This document shows positions 46,701-57,142 of a stretch of 64,000 nucleotides of DNA, piece by piece; the stretch's first letter is position 1; every line of letters begins with the position of its first letter. The translations under genes and the position numbers were made by a program. Below the pieces are notes generated by a model. The model was given only the letters and a program-made list of their open reading frames with translations, ran no database searches and had not been told where the DNA came from. The DNA is from Cryptomeria japonica (Eukaryota > Streptophyta > Pinopsida > Cupressales > Cupressaceae), in contig NC_081415.1 of the NCBI RefSeq assembly GCF_030272615.1, positions 513,928,034 through 513,992,033 of the forward strand, written 5' to 3'.

Positions 46701-47420
46701 AGAAATTGTCAAGGAAAGATGAATCTACAGGGGTAAATCCTACAAGATACAAGTATATGATTTTAGGTCTTCTATATTTAACTCAGACTAGGCCTAATAT
46801 AATGAATGTTATTTGCATTACATCAAGATATCAAAGTGATCCTAGAGAGAATCATGAGAGTGCGGTGAAAAGAATTTTTAGATACTTGCAAGGTACATCT
46901 AAATATGGTTTATGGTACCCTAAGGATGATGACCTTACTTTATGTGCATATACAGACACAGATTGGGCAGGTGATGTTGATGACTAGAAAAGTACTTCCG
47001 GTGGAGCTTTCTTTCTTGGAAAGAAGTTGGTTTCATGGATCAGCAAGAAACATTCATGTACTTCTTTATCTACTGCTAAAGCTAAGTATGTTGCTGCTAC
47101 TACAAACTGTACATAATTTCTATGGATAAAGCAAATGTTGAAGGACATTAGAGTGCATTGCATTGGACCAGTCGTTATTCACTGTGATAACTCTGCTGCT
47201 ATAGACATATCAAAGATTCTAGTAATTCACTCTAAGACAAAGCACATATCTATCAAGTATAGCTTTTTTGAAGGAATAGGTGGAAGAAAATAAGTTTAGA
47301 CTACTTTATGTGAACACTAAAGAGTAGATTGCAGATATTTTCACTAAAACTTTGCCTAAAGAATCATTTGAGTAACTCATAGACAGGTTAGGGGTTTCTG
47401 CCCCTCTGGCAGAAAACTGA
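46701..47420 (+). pseudogene. Copia-C RNase H
   Basis: Continues in the RT frame with RIFRYLQGT and YTDTDWAGD (catalytic Asp) to a TAG at 46985-46987. It then goes on with more stops through KSTSGGAFFLG, HCDNSAAIDISK and KEXIADIFTKTLP near 47330-47365. The end of pol is near 47420. Confidence 0.85.
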
Positions 47421-47770
47421 TTAATGCTAAATTTCGCATCAATCCAACATGCATTATCAGAGATATTACTCAACTTAGAATGATGTGGGGATGCTCCTAC
47501 TCAGGGGTAGTACTTGGCCTTGTGGTTCAGTGGTTTTTCTTTTTTCTTTTATATATATGTCAGATTTCTGGCATTGATGTCAAAGGGGGAGAGATATATG
47601 TGAAAAATAGAACTTTACAGATATATCATTCACAGAGGGAGTTTGGTTTTTGATTCAAAACTTAATTGCCATATCATCTTGGAGAATTTGTTAGATGTCT
47701 TCCATTGGGGGAGACTTGTTTGGCATTTTCTTGGCACTTGGATGTTTTTCACATCTAGTGTTGCCATCAA

Positions 47771-47786
47771 TGCCAAAGGGGGATAT
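47771..47786 (+). other. Copia-C polypurine tract
   Basis: gccaaagggggatat ends directly before the 3' LTR. A second similar tract, tcaaagggggagag, lies at 47580-47593. Confidence 0.8.
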
Positions 47787-49004
47787 TGTTGGCCGTTTGG
47801 AGGAATTGATTATGTGTTGCATTGATTTTTTGTCATTGATATCAACACTAGCTATTTTGGTTGTTTACTGGTATCCATCTCGTCCTGGTAGGTTGTTTGG
47901 TTTCTACTTGGTTAGATCATTATGATCCGGTATGTTCCAATATGTTTGGCTTATGGAATTGGATTATTCATGATACCCAGATTCATGTTCATTCAGTTGG
48001 TTTTGATCTAGTGATAAGATGCTATCATGTATATTAGTAAGATTGGTTTGTTATTTCGGTGAGGGTTTCATCGACAGAGCTTTATTGAAGATCTTTGATG
48101 TTATGCATAAGTGGTGTTCGTGCAGCATCTAGTCGAGATTCTTGATGCTGATGGTGATCGTGTTCAATACTTGGTTGATTGGGATCATTGCTTTAGGGTG
48201 TGTGGACCTAAATTGGGTCTCAGTTTATCTAGGTTATGGACCGACTTAATGTTACGTGCTGATTAGACTTCTTGGTGTGTTTTCGGGATGTCTTATGGGC
48301 TGGATATTATTTGTTTTGTCTCAAGATGACATGTTTTGTAATTATGTAATTGTTTATTGTCTAGTGGTTGACCTTATTGTTTGTGGTCGAGAGTTTGTAT
48401 ATATATGATGTAATATCTCATTGTAGATTATCGTAGAATGGAATATGAGCGAATAATGTAATAATCATTCAGGTAGAGGTTTTGGTCAATCATTGGTGAT
48501 TGAGATGGGTTTATGTAAAAGGATTTATTCCTTTGGTATTGAGCTTAACTGGAACTGTAATTAGGAATAGGAGATGTTATCATTGCAGTTCATTCTTTCC
48601 TTCGGATTATAGTCTATATTTTTATGTAGTCAGTGAGACTCCTTTTGTGATGAGCAATGTGCTCTAGGCTGTTGGCCTTCTTGCAAGTGCAGGCCCCTCA
48701 TTTGTAATCACATACTTACTATAGAAGTATTATCTAACTGTGGATAGGCTTCCCATCATGGTTTTTCCTTTTACCGGGTTTTCCACGTACAAATCTTGGT
48801 GTCATGTGGATGGTATTTATTCTCTGATTATTGATTGTGCTTAAATGGTATATCTTCTATTTTGGTAATTGGTTTATGCATACCGGTATTGATCTTTTGG
48901 GTTCTAGTATTAAAGTTTTAATTGCTTAAGGTTCTGGTAATCTGGTGACAACTGATTCACACCCCCCCTCTCAGTTGTCTTCCGGTTATTTGAATTGTCT
49001 AACA
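47787..49004 (+). repeat. Copia-C 3' LTR
   Basis: tgttggcc...gtctaaca, 1218 bp, alignable with 41899-43142. Host DUF247 3' flank resumes at 49005 with tccttcactttctcaaat. Confidence 0.9.
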
Positions 49005-49279
49005 TCCTTCACTTTCTCAAATATGGTTATGGGCTAAGCTTTTCTTGGTATAATACTACAATGTTAATAAACTCAAGTGCAGTTTTAAGCTTTCACAGTG
49101 AGAGTCTAACAGGCTAGAATAATTATTGTCTTGGTTGTTACCTTTTGTGATGATTTCCTTTCATTCCACAATACATGAAAGATGCTATCAAAATTTAGTT
49201 GTTCTAAGGTAGGCTATGGAATTTCAATTTGTTGACATTGATCAACAACTTGTATACTTTTCAATCTGAAGCAGAATAT
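49005..49279. other. 3' flank of DUF247 copy 3, after Copia-C
   Basis: Aligns with 7219-7445 of copy 1 (tttctcaaatatggttatggg, tcaagtgcagttttaagc). At about 49280 it jumps to the middle of R1, so about 1.8 kb present in copy 1 is missing here. Confidence 0.78.
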
Positions 49280-50540
49280 AATACTAAGTCTAGTCTCGAT
49301 GATGGAATAACAAGGAGCCAACTCTTCTTGACAACTAGACGTCGACTTTGCCAATTTCTAAGACAATGAGTAGGATTATGCATATTCTCATCAAATCTAC
49401 TCATTAATACCCAAGACCTTTTCAAACACATGGAAAACATACATCAAAGAATTACTAACAAGAGGGCTTACTCCTATCAACCTCATCAATATTTGGTGAT
49501 CAATAGTTCAAAATAACTATTTCCCCAAGGATGGTAATACTCATGTCAAAGGACCAACCTCCAACCTCTGACAAGCTTATATCAATAACTGAGTTATTAA
49601 AAGTATGCCTTCAGTGTTACACCCAACACTATGAGGTATCGATGGTAGGCCCTCGACCTTAACCCTAATGTAGAGAGGTAATGGGAGTAGGCCTTTGGCC
49701 TTACCCCTAATGCAACGTGGGTATCATATTTTGCATCTTGGGATTTCACACTATCTAATTTACCCAAAAACATTACAATTAACTCAAACCCCGAGGGCCA
49801 AAGCTAGATGAACTTGGCAACTATAGAACCTAGATGAGGAATTATTGTGTATCACATGTCAGGGTTTAAAGTTACCTCATTCATAAATCTATTAATTTGT
49901 GTAAATTGAAAGCTCGAATCCCAAGACCCACTAAAATTAAAGAAAAAAGTCATTTAAGGAACACTTCAAGGATTGGGGTTTAGTGAGAACCCATTCGTCA
50001 TAGCAAGAAGAGGCTTAATTATTCGAGAAAAAACTTGAGGGCAAAATCAAGACAACCCTTAAGAAAAATTAATGCTACTAATGAACCATGGATGATTGGT
50101 GTTTGTCGATAAGCCTTACCCTTTTCACAAAATTAGAAAAACCTTTAAAGAAAAGGCCTAACAAGAGAAGCCCAAAACACTTAAATTTTTTTGAGAAATT
50201 TGAACTCTACAAGGTTTAGAGATAGGGTCTCACTCCTACTAGAGGGTAAGATGGTACAATCCTTTGTGATTTTTACAACTAGTAACAAGAGGTTCAGAAT
50301 GGTTTGAAATAACCCGACAGTCTAGACACAAACATGTAGAGGTGAGATGAACAAACAACAAACTCATAACACTATTAAAGTATCAACGAATATACAATTA
50401 CATTCATTTTAAGCTCATAGAAAATTTTGCTACATTCATCTTACCTTAACAAGCTTTATCATGATGCATTTATGCTTGGATCCCACACCGAATAATGTAA
50501 ACTAAGTCTAGAACACTATACACTTTTCATTTTCAATTAC
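49280..50540. repeat. R1 repeat, copy 3 (left part missing)
   Basis: Begins at ctagtctcgatgatggaa, inside R1, and continues to ctatacacttttcatttt. It is the third R1 copy and the second that follows a DUF247 3' flank. Confidence 0.7.
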
Positions 50541-51711
50541 GATCCATAAAAACAACAATTCAATCATTTGAAATCATGCAAAAACAAAAAAAACCACTTA
50601 CTTTTATGTATACAACAGTGATAGAAGTGCAGACATAGTTCCAATGGAATAGACACGAATTCAATCAGTGGAAATAGGTAAAATCTAATGGAGTAAAATG
50701 TTCTAATCGTCTTGTATGCCCCTCCACTATTATGAACCGTAGATCTACAAAACCAGCTTGCTCTTCTCAAAAAAAGAAATACCTTTGGTGTAATGAACAT
50801 ATGAAAACTATATAACATACATGACAATATATGTAGATACAATTGTGTGCGTGCGAGTAGATGGGCATGCGTGTGTGCAAGCAAAACTATGTGAGATAAA
50901 AGTATACAAATGTGAGATTGATGGACCATGAATCACTAATAGCCTCATTAGAAGCCCATTAGAACCATTAATCACTCAAGTTGACTTAGTGACTGAATAG
51001 ATATATTGATGACCTAAAGATATCTTTACCATTAATTTTATGTAATAAATTTGTCACATGATAATTGAAATGGAAGTAAATAATAAATAAAATATGTCAA
51101 GTTAAATACTATTCATAAATTAATGCACCTTTTTTCTTAATATTAAGATACTACCACTTGCACCTAGGTTAGGTGCAATAGGTAATGCTGATGGTAATTT
51201 ATATGATTACAAATGTGAGATAAAAGCATACAAATTCAAAACTTTGTCATAATTTCATTTTAAAGCATTAAATTTAAATAATCTATAATATTGAATATTA
51301 AATTTAATATTTTTTCATTAATATTTGTTATGATTGATCGTCAAAACATATAAGGCAAGACAATAGATGTAGATACAATTATGTATTAATTTATTATATA
51401 TATAAAATTATGTGAATTGTTGCCCCTTCCAAAAAAGGATATCCTCGTTTCATGTTTTTTATTTGGTATTTAGCACGCGGTGGTTGTGTATTCCAAAACG
51501 CGCTCATAGACCTTCGATTCTTCATGAACAAGTCATGATTACAGGAATAAATCAATCAATGTTTTACATATACTTTTTACATATATTACACGCTTTTCTC
51601 TCTCATCGGCTGGATTAACAGACACCCAAACCCTAACATGAAAAGGCAAAGCCAGTGAGCAAGGGTTTGAGTGCTCTGCTCACCCAAAGACCGACTAAAT
51701 TACACAATTAA
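50541..51711. other. Intergenic, between R1 and the SAUR gene
   Basis: AT-rich. The minus-strand frame 50564-50929 is His/Leu-rich and not recognised. Two modules recur imperfectly: gtgagataaaagtatacaaa (50890 and 51213) and tgtagatacaatt (50831 and 51369). The 3' end of the SAUR transcript probably lies between 51600 and 51711; no clear polyadenylation signal stands out. Confidence 0.5.
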
Positions 51712-52044
51712 TCAACCAAAGCAGCTCACATGGTGTTGGCGATGAGATTGATGACTTTCTCTGTCAATCACCTCCTGCACATTCCGAAAGTTGGATATAT
51801 GGCATGGAATGGCAATGCTACCTTTCTGCTCAAACCCATATTCTTCCTCGGCGTCCTTGAGAAACTTCTCGAACAGAGGATGGTTTACGTATTCCACCGG
51901 AATCACACAACGCCTCTGTTCTTCTCCCTGTCCAACGTAAAGTGCGAGGCAGCCCTTAGGCACATCCTTGTAAAACTCCTCTCCTTTCTTAAAGCTCAAC
52001 TGCAAAGAAAAATGAGGGAAATGCATCCTGCCCCGATGAGGCAT
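51712..52044 (-). CDS. SAUR-family (small auxin-up RNA) protein
   Basis: 110 residues from the ATG at 52044; a second ATG is at 52026, and the codon opening the longer frame at 52101 is TTG, so it is not a start. No stop or frameshift. The auxin-inducible (SAUR) domain spans about residues 27-93: DVPKGCLALYVG, then RRCVIPVEYVNHPLFEKFLKDAEEEYGFEQKG, IAIPC and NVQEVI, all family hallmarks. The length fits the usual 80-150 residues, and the gene has no intron, as is typical. SAUR proteins promote acid growth by binding and inhibiting PP2C-D phosphatases at the plasma membrane, raising H+-ATPase activity; that is family knowledge, not shown here. The short C-terminus ends with a His-rich tail. 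A TATA box and repeated upstream elements lie at 52360 and 52452. It is the only intact-looking cellular gene in the window. Confidence 0.9.
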   Translation of the reverse strand: MPHRGRMHFPHFSLQLSFKKGEEFYKDVPKGCLALYVGQGEEQRRCVIPVEYVNHPLFEKFLKDAEEEYGFEQKGSIAIPCHISNFRNVQEVIDRESHQSHRQHHVSCFG

Positions 52045-52077
52045 AATGGCACGACAAGAATCAGATCTAAGACCAAC

Positions 52078-52292
52078 AAATAATAGTAGAAAAACCTTCA
52101 ATTACTTCAGAGGCAAAACCCTAACGCTGCGCTTCAGATCTCACAGCAGGAAATAACAGTAGAAAAACCTTCAATTCCTTCAGAGACAAACCCTAACGCT
52201 GCACTTCAGATCTCACAGCAGGAAATAACCCTTAAAAACCTTCAATTTCTTCAAAGACGAACCCTAACGCTGCGCTTTAGATCTCACAGCAG
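52078..52292 (-). repeat. Three 70-73-bp tandem repeats in the SAUR leader
   Basis: Units at 52078-52150, 52151-52222 and 52223-52292, each with aaccttcaatt.cttca, aaccctaacgctgc and agatctcacagcag on the plus strand. They lie between the SAUR start codon and its TATA box, so they would be in the 5' untranslated leader. Units differ by several substitutions and 1-2 base indels. Confidence 0.9.
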
Positions 52293-52359
52293 ACTGCCCG
52301 TCTGATGACCGGAAAACTTTGCCAAGCGCTGACAGAATATGATGGGGGAGGAGGGTCCA

Positions 52360-52366
52360 ATTTATA
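52360..52366 (-). promoter_or_regulatory. Probable TATA box of the SAUR gene
   Basis: On the minus strand ctataaat lies about 70 bp upstream of the leader repeats. This would put the transcription start near 52330 and give a leader of roughly 290 bases. The assignment is from sequence only. Confidence 0.6.
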
Positions 52367-52451
52367 GGGCAAGAGTCCGTAAAATACTCCACGTTTTCGC
52401 TTTACGCGGAGCCAATTGCGCACCGATATTTCGTCTGATAGGCGAATGGAC

Positions 52452-52539
52452 CATTGGTAGGTGGCAGGCATTATCGACAACTTTACTTTTCCAAGCATTG
52501 GTAGGTGGCAGGCATTATCGACAACTTTACTTTGACAAG
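52452..52539 (-). promoter_or_regulatory. 44-bp tandem duplication in the SAUR promoter
   Basis: Units 52452-52495 and 52496-52539 are nearly identical (cattggtaggtggcaggcat, then tatcgacaactttactttt). On the minus strand each contains tgtcga, a TGTC core of the kind bound by auxin response factors, though not the classical TGTCTC. They lie about 90-175 bp upstream of the TATA box. Regulation by auxin is an inference. Confidence 0.6.
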
Positions 52540-55044
52540 CTTTGTTTCAATCGCACCTTCGCGCGGGCGGTCATATGGGAAATAAAGGTTCGGAATCTAT
52601 GTAGGCTACGGAACTTTGGGTTTTTTATAGTTGTAAGAGTGTTAGATGATGATGAGGTTTTTATGGTGGTATATCTAGTGTTTTTTTTATATTGAACAAT
52701 GTTTTTGAGATTTGAACTTAAGATCTTTCATGTAGGAGGATTTTAGAATATAAGTTATTAAAAGATATAAAGAAACATTTTTATATATGTTTTTGTTTAC
52801 ATGTAAGATATTAGTGATTGTTTAATAATTTATAAAAAAAATTAAGATAAATTCAATTATTTTGAGTAAATAAAATATTTATTTTAAAACAATAATAATT
52901 AAAACATTCTATATGGAGAGTTGAGATAAAAATGTATATGTGATTAGATTTAAAATATAAATAATAAAATGTATAGAAGAAAAGGAGGTTGAAGTGATTA
53001 TGATAGACTATTGTTATCTAATGTTTGAAACTAGTATAGACACTAAAATAATAATTGTCATTATTCTTTACTAATCATCATCATTAATATATTATTAATA
53101 TGAATTATCGTCATATTATTGTCATTAGTACTTAGAATATTATCATTGTATTATTATTTAATTAAAATTAACTCATTTCTCATATTATCCATTATTTTGT
53201 ATAAATACTAAAATCAATTTAATATCTATTATCTATTAAATTAATTAATTAATATATTAAATTCCACATATTCTCTAATGATCTGTTAAATAAATAATTA
53301 AATCTTTAAATTTTGTTTCATTTAGTTAACTAATAAATCAAAATTAGTTGACCCATTATTCAAATGAATCCACTCACCAATCTATTTAGTCCACTCACTA
53401 ATCTATTCAATTCATTCATCCATCTAATTAGTCAACTCCCTCATGCAATCACTTCACTTCTTCATTCAATCACTCAACTCCTTCACTCACTAAGTCCACT
53501 CACACATATATTCTTCATGTAATCAACTAACTTCTAATTCACTCATCAGCTCACTTAATTTAATAATCACAAATTTAAATAATTTTCATCCCACCCATGT
53601 TTGCCACCTCTCCTCATTAATTCCACCAACCATGGATTATACTCATAGTCCATGATCAAATTTCAATGATTCACTCTTCCCTCTACAAATCTATAAATTG
53701 AGCATCTCATCCATTCTTTTTATCACCAATCTTCAATGCAACGTTACACTATTAAATCTAAAATTTAATGAATGGTAATATTATGCTAGAGAAATGTGAG
53801 CACCCATATATTGAAATGTCATCATGAGCACATCCATTAAGTCTCAATTAAAGGTTTGCATAGATTAAAGTAATTATGTTTTGAATTCCTTGTATATTTT
53901 ATCGCTTTATTTTGATTCCAGGCTTACAAGTAGATCTAAGATTGATAGATTAAGATGAATGTGCCAAGTAAATTTTATAATAATGAATGATCTTGGGTCA
54001 ATCCTACACTTATGGCCTTGAACCCTATAACTACAATTTGATCTATTTCCCATGATATTGATCTTTTGTTGTACATTGAACCTATTGTTTGTATATCCTC
54101 TGTATCTACAAAATAAATTTTACTTGATCCTATACCTTGCAATATAAGAATTGGTGATGTTAAGGACCATAGTTGGAACTTGCAATTTTAAATGTGGGGG
54201 CAACTTGCTCCTCTCATTTTGCCTTAGTCAAGGTACATTATTTGATTTAATAATTTTTATAAATTTGGAAGGCAAACAACAAAAAATGAAAATGAAAATG
54301 GTGTGATCAAGGTTTGATGCAAAACAATGCAATATAACATGAATACCAAACTAACCTAATATAATAATTGGGATTTTTCTATGTATTGTTAATGCAAGAG
54401 TTGATGTGACTAATGCAAGTGATAGAGTGCTAATTACATATTGATCCCTCTGATAAAATATAAGTTGAATTTTAACATAATAGATCAATCCTAAAACTAC
54501 ATGGTTAGATATGGGATAGCACATGCATTGCACTCGTTTGCCATACCTATGGATATATCACTCTTATCCATGTGACATAAGCTAATGGAATAGGGGAGTG
54601 TCTAAAGGACTACCCTCTTTATGAGGAAGGAATGTCATATGGATGTCAATGACATTTATGTGCAACATAGTGGTTGTGTTGGTTCAATGGCCCACCTTAG
54701 AAGGAAGGAATGCTTAATGGTGGATGATTGTGTTTATGCATGGTGTTGTAGTTGGAATATGAGGGTGATCTATGAAAAACCTATGAAGAGACCTATGTTG
54801 TTATGGTGATTCTCATATGGCTAGGTACATTTTTAACACATATTATGTTTAGTACTTACTAAGTGTTAATGAGAAATATGTTTAGCTGACAATTTTCAAC
54901 TTCAATCAACTCCTATAAATGAGCTCTCTCTACCTCATGTTATCTTCCTATATCTATTATAAAATGGTATTTTTCTCTTGAACTTGTTGTTGATTGATTA
55001 TTGCCAATTTCAAAAGAGTGTTATGAGTTTGCTAAGAATAGATC
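52540..55044. other. AT-rich intergenic DNA
   Basis: No gene recognised. 52900-53350 is rich in att/aat repeats. 53380-53560 is a degenerate run of cactcac/ttcattca-type repeats. 54600-54830 has a few small frames (54621-54809) without recognisable content. It ends at the ctacc target duplication of Copia-D. Confidence 0.55.
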
Positions 55045-55049
55045 CTACC
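55045..55049 (+). repeat. Copia-D target-site duplication, left
   Basis: ctacc, repeated exactly at 63918-63922. Confidence 0.9.
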
Positions 55050-55852
55050 TGTTAATGCATTAGTAGCTTCTGCAAGATAAGACTCTCCTAACTACCTACT
55101 CTGTTATTAGTTTACTCATTCATGCTTTATGTTTATCAGACTATAACATTGATCATAATTATGATATTGATATTGGATAATGATGGATTAGATTGACGAT
55201 CTACTTAACTATGTTAAGCGTCAATCTAAAGGGCTATCGGGCTACTAACTAGATAGCATATTAATGTCGATTCATATATGAATCGGCATTAATATGCTAT
55301 CAGGTTATATAATGCTAACCATAATTGTTATTGTTTACTTTATATTGATCCATTATTATATGCTTGATACCGATTCATTATCGGGTATGTTTTATCTGAA
55401 ACAATTAACAAATACCGATTCATGATCAGATGTGTTTATAAAGCATTGTTATCATTAACAGTGATACTGATTCACCATTGGGTATGTTCATAAGCATTAA
55501 ACGATTCATTATCGGGTATAAGCATTGTTATCATTATACCGATAAATTAATGTTTGTAGCACCGATTAGTTATGGATTGGTTAATGTTAGTAAGGGTCAT
55601 GACCAAGTGACATTTTGGTCGGACATGTCTAAAAGACATGTCCGATCAAGGTGCCACTTGATCGTGGCCATCCTACTACTTATACATTATTCAAACCAAA
55701 GGAGATGACATTGAAATCGATACATGTTCATCCTCCTAACCTGCAGTAAAAGAAAGATAGCAATATTAGTGTCATAGTCATAATATCAAAATTAAAATAC
55801 ACCATCTTGCATATAACCTGTTCATTAAATTGGAAATTACAATACTTTTACA
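55050..55852 (+). repeat. Copia-D 5' LTR
   Basis: 803 bp, tgttaatgc...cttttaca. Aligns without gaps to the 3' LTR with about 30 substitutions (counted by eye, about 96% identity), some four fifths of them transitions. Contains a 50-bp near-perfect palindrome (55252-55301), a 75-base hairpin (55595-55669) and repeated ccgattca...atcgggta motifs between 55370 and 55560. Confidence 0.95.
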
Positions 55853-55865
55853 TGGTATCAGAGCC
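55853..55865 (+). other. Copia-D primer-binding site
   Basis: tggtatcagagcc immediately follows the LTR end; initiator tRNA-Met type. Confidence 0.92.
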
Positions 55866-55945
55866 ACGTTGATCGAACTTGAGGCTATTTAATTTCGTGA
55901 AACAAATTTAAGAACAAGTTTGTATACTACATCACATTTCTTCAA

Positions 55946-56760
55946 ATGGCCAGTGCTATCAGATTTGAAGACAGACTCGGAGGTGGCGATGATTTTTCAG
56001 CCTGGAAATTCAAAATTCAAATGATCTTAAAGGAGAACACAGTGGATTCGTTTGTTCAAACCAAAAGTGATCAACCCAAAAATGAACCTGACAGATCAGC
56101 ATGGATTGAGGGAAATGAAAAGGCAATAAAAATAATAGCTGATGGGGTGAGAAACAATATAATGCCCATCATAAGAAAACATCAGACAACCTATAAAATG
56201 TTCAAATCTCTGGAAAGCACATTTGAGATATCAAATGCAAGTCGAAATCTAGCATTAAAATGAGAAATAAATCACATCACCATGAACAAAGGGGAGACAA
56301 TCAATGCCTACTTTATGCGGATATCAGTTCTAAAAGATGAACTTGCAACTCTGGACTATGAGATCCAAAGCAAAGAGTTGACACTCATTGCTTTAGATGG
56401 GTTGCCTAGTGGATGGAGCACATTCGTCCAAGGCATTAGTGCAAGGTCCAAATATCCCAAGTTTGAAAGATTAAGGGATGACTGTCTCCAAGAAGAATCA
56501 AGATTGAACAAGATGGGAATGAAACACAAGAGTATAGATGAAGACCTACAAGTTCTAAACACCAACTCCACCAAGCATAACAAGAAAAGGCAGTTTAGAA
56601 AGAGAAAAGGTCATCAAGGCAAGAATACTTCAAAGAAGGACTTATCTCACATTCAATGTTACAGATGTGATCAGTTCGGACACTTCGTTGCAAAATGCCC
56701 AGAAAGAACAAAGAAACATGCTACATTTGTTAAAGCAAGAAAGACTAAAGGAGAAGATGA
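55946..56760 (+). pseudogene. Copia-D gag, one stop
   Basis: Opens with ATG at 55946 (MASAIRFEDRLGGGDDFSAW). A TGA at 56261-56263 interrupts; the same frame continues with INHITMNKGETINAYFMRI, as expected of copia gag. The zinc knuckle CYRCDQFGHFVAKCP (about 56658-56702) is intact. Gag would assemble particles carrying element RNA. Confidence 0.9.
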
Positions 56761-57142
56761 CTCTGGGAAATATGTATTCTACTTAGCACTCGTAAGTCAA
56801 GCTTCTAACAAAATCAACTCATGGGTGATTGATAGTGGTTCATCCAGGCACATCACTGGGTTTAGAGAAGTACTTGATTCCATGACAGAGGAGAGTGATG
56901 AGGAAATAACCATCGGAGATGACTCCCTACATCCAGTCAGAGGAGTAGGAACCTGCAGCATCAAATTGAAGACAAGCATAACCCTGCGGCTTGAAGGAGT
57001 ACTATATGTCCCTAGCATCAAAAGAAATCTAGTCTCTATTTCGGCACTAGAAGATAACGGATACAGAGTGACATTCATGGACAACAAAGTATTGGCTTGG
57101 CCAAAGAACTCCTCCATCAAGAAGGTAATGACCATTGGATAG
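56761..57142 (+). pseudogene. Copia-D protease
   Basis: SWVIDSGSSRHITGFREV contains the Asp-Ser-Gly active site. GVLYVPSIKRNLVSISALED is the usual C-terminal end. It is open to the TAG at 57140-57142 and fused in frame to gag upstream. Confidence 0.88.

Larger units (their letters stand above)
41899..49004 (+). mobile_element. Copia-C: Ty1/copia element, decayed
   Basis: 7.1 kb with LTRs of 1244 and 1218 bp, primer-binding site, gag, protease, integrase, RT, RNase H and polypurine tract. The empty site is visible in DUF247 copies 1 (about 7210) and 2 (about 11840), which fixes both edges. The target duplication is poor (tattt at 41894-41898 and tcctt at 49005-49009). Stops occur in most domains and there is one frame change within integrase (near 45260-45284). 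Confidence 0.92.

Noticed and set aside
50564-50929. 121-residue His/Leu-rich minus-strand frame
   Set aside because: No domain, biased composition, and adjacent to repeated AT-rich modules.
51730-52083. 117-residue plus-strand frame opposite the SAUR gene
   Set aside because: It is the antisense shadow of the SAUR coding sequence, which has clear family motifs on the minus strand.
52044-52101. Longer SAUR start giving 129 residues
   Set aside because: The first codon is TTG and the extra 19 residues do not resemble SAUR N-termini; ATG at 52044 is preferred.
52078-52292. Triplicate repeat as a CRISPR array
   Set aside because: Units are directly adjacent without spacers, and this is a plant leader region.
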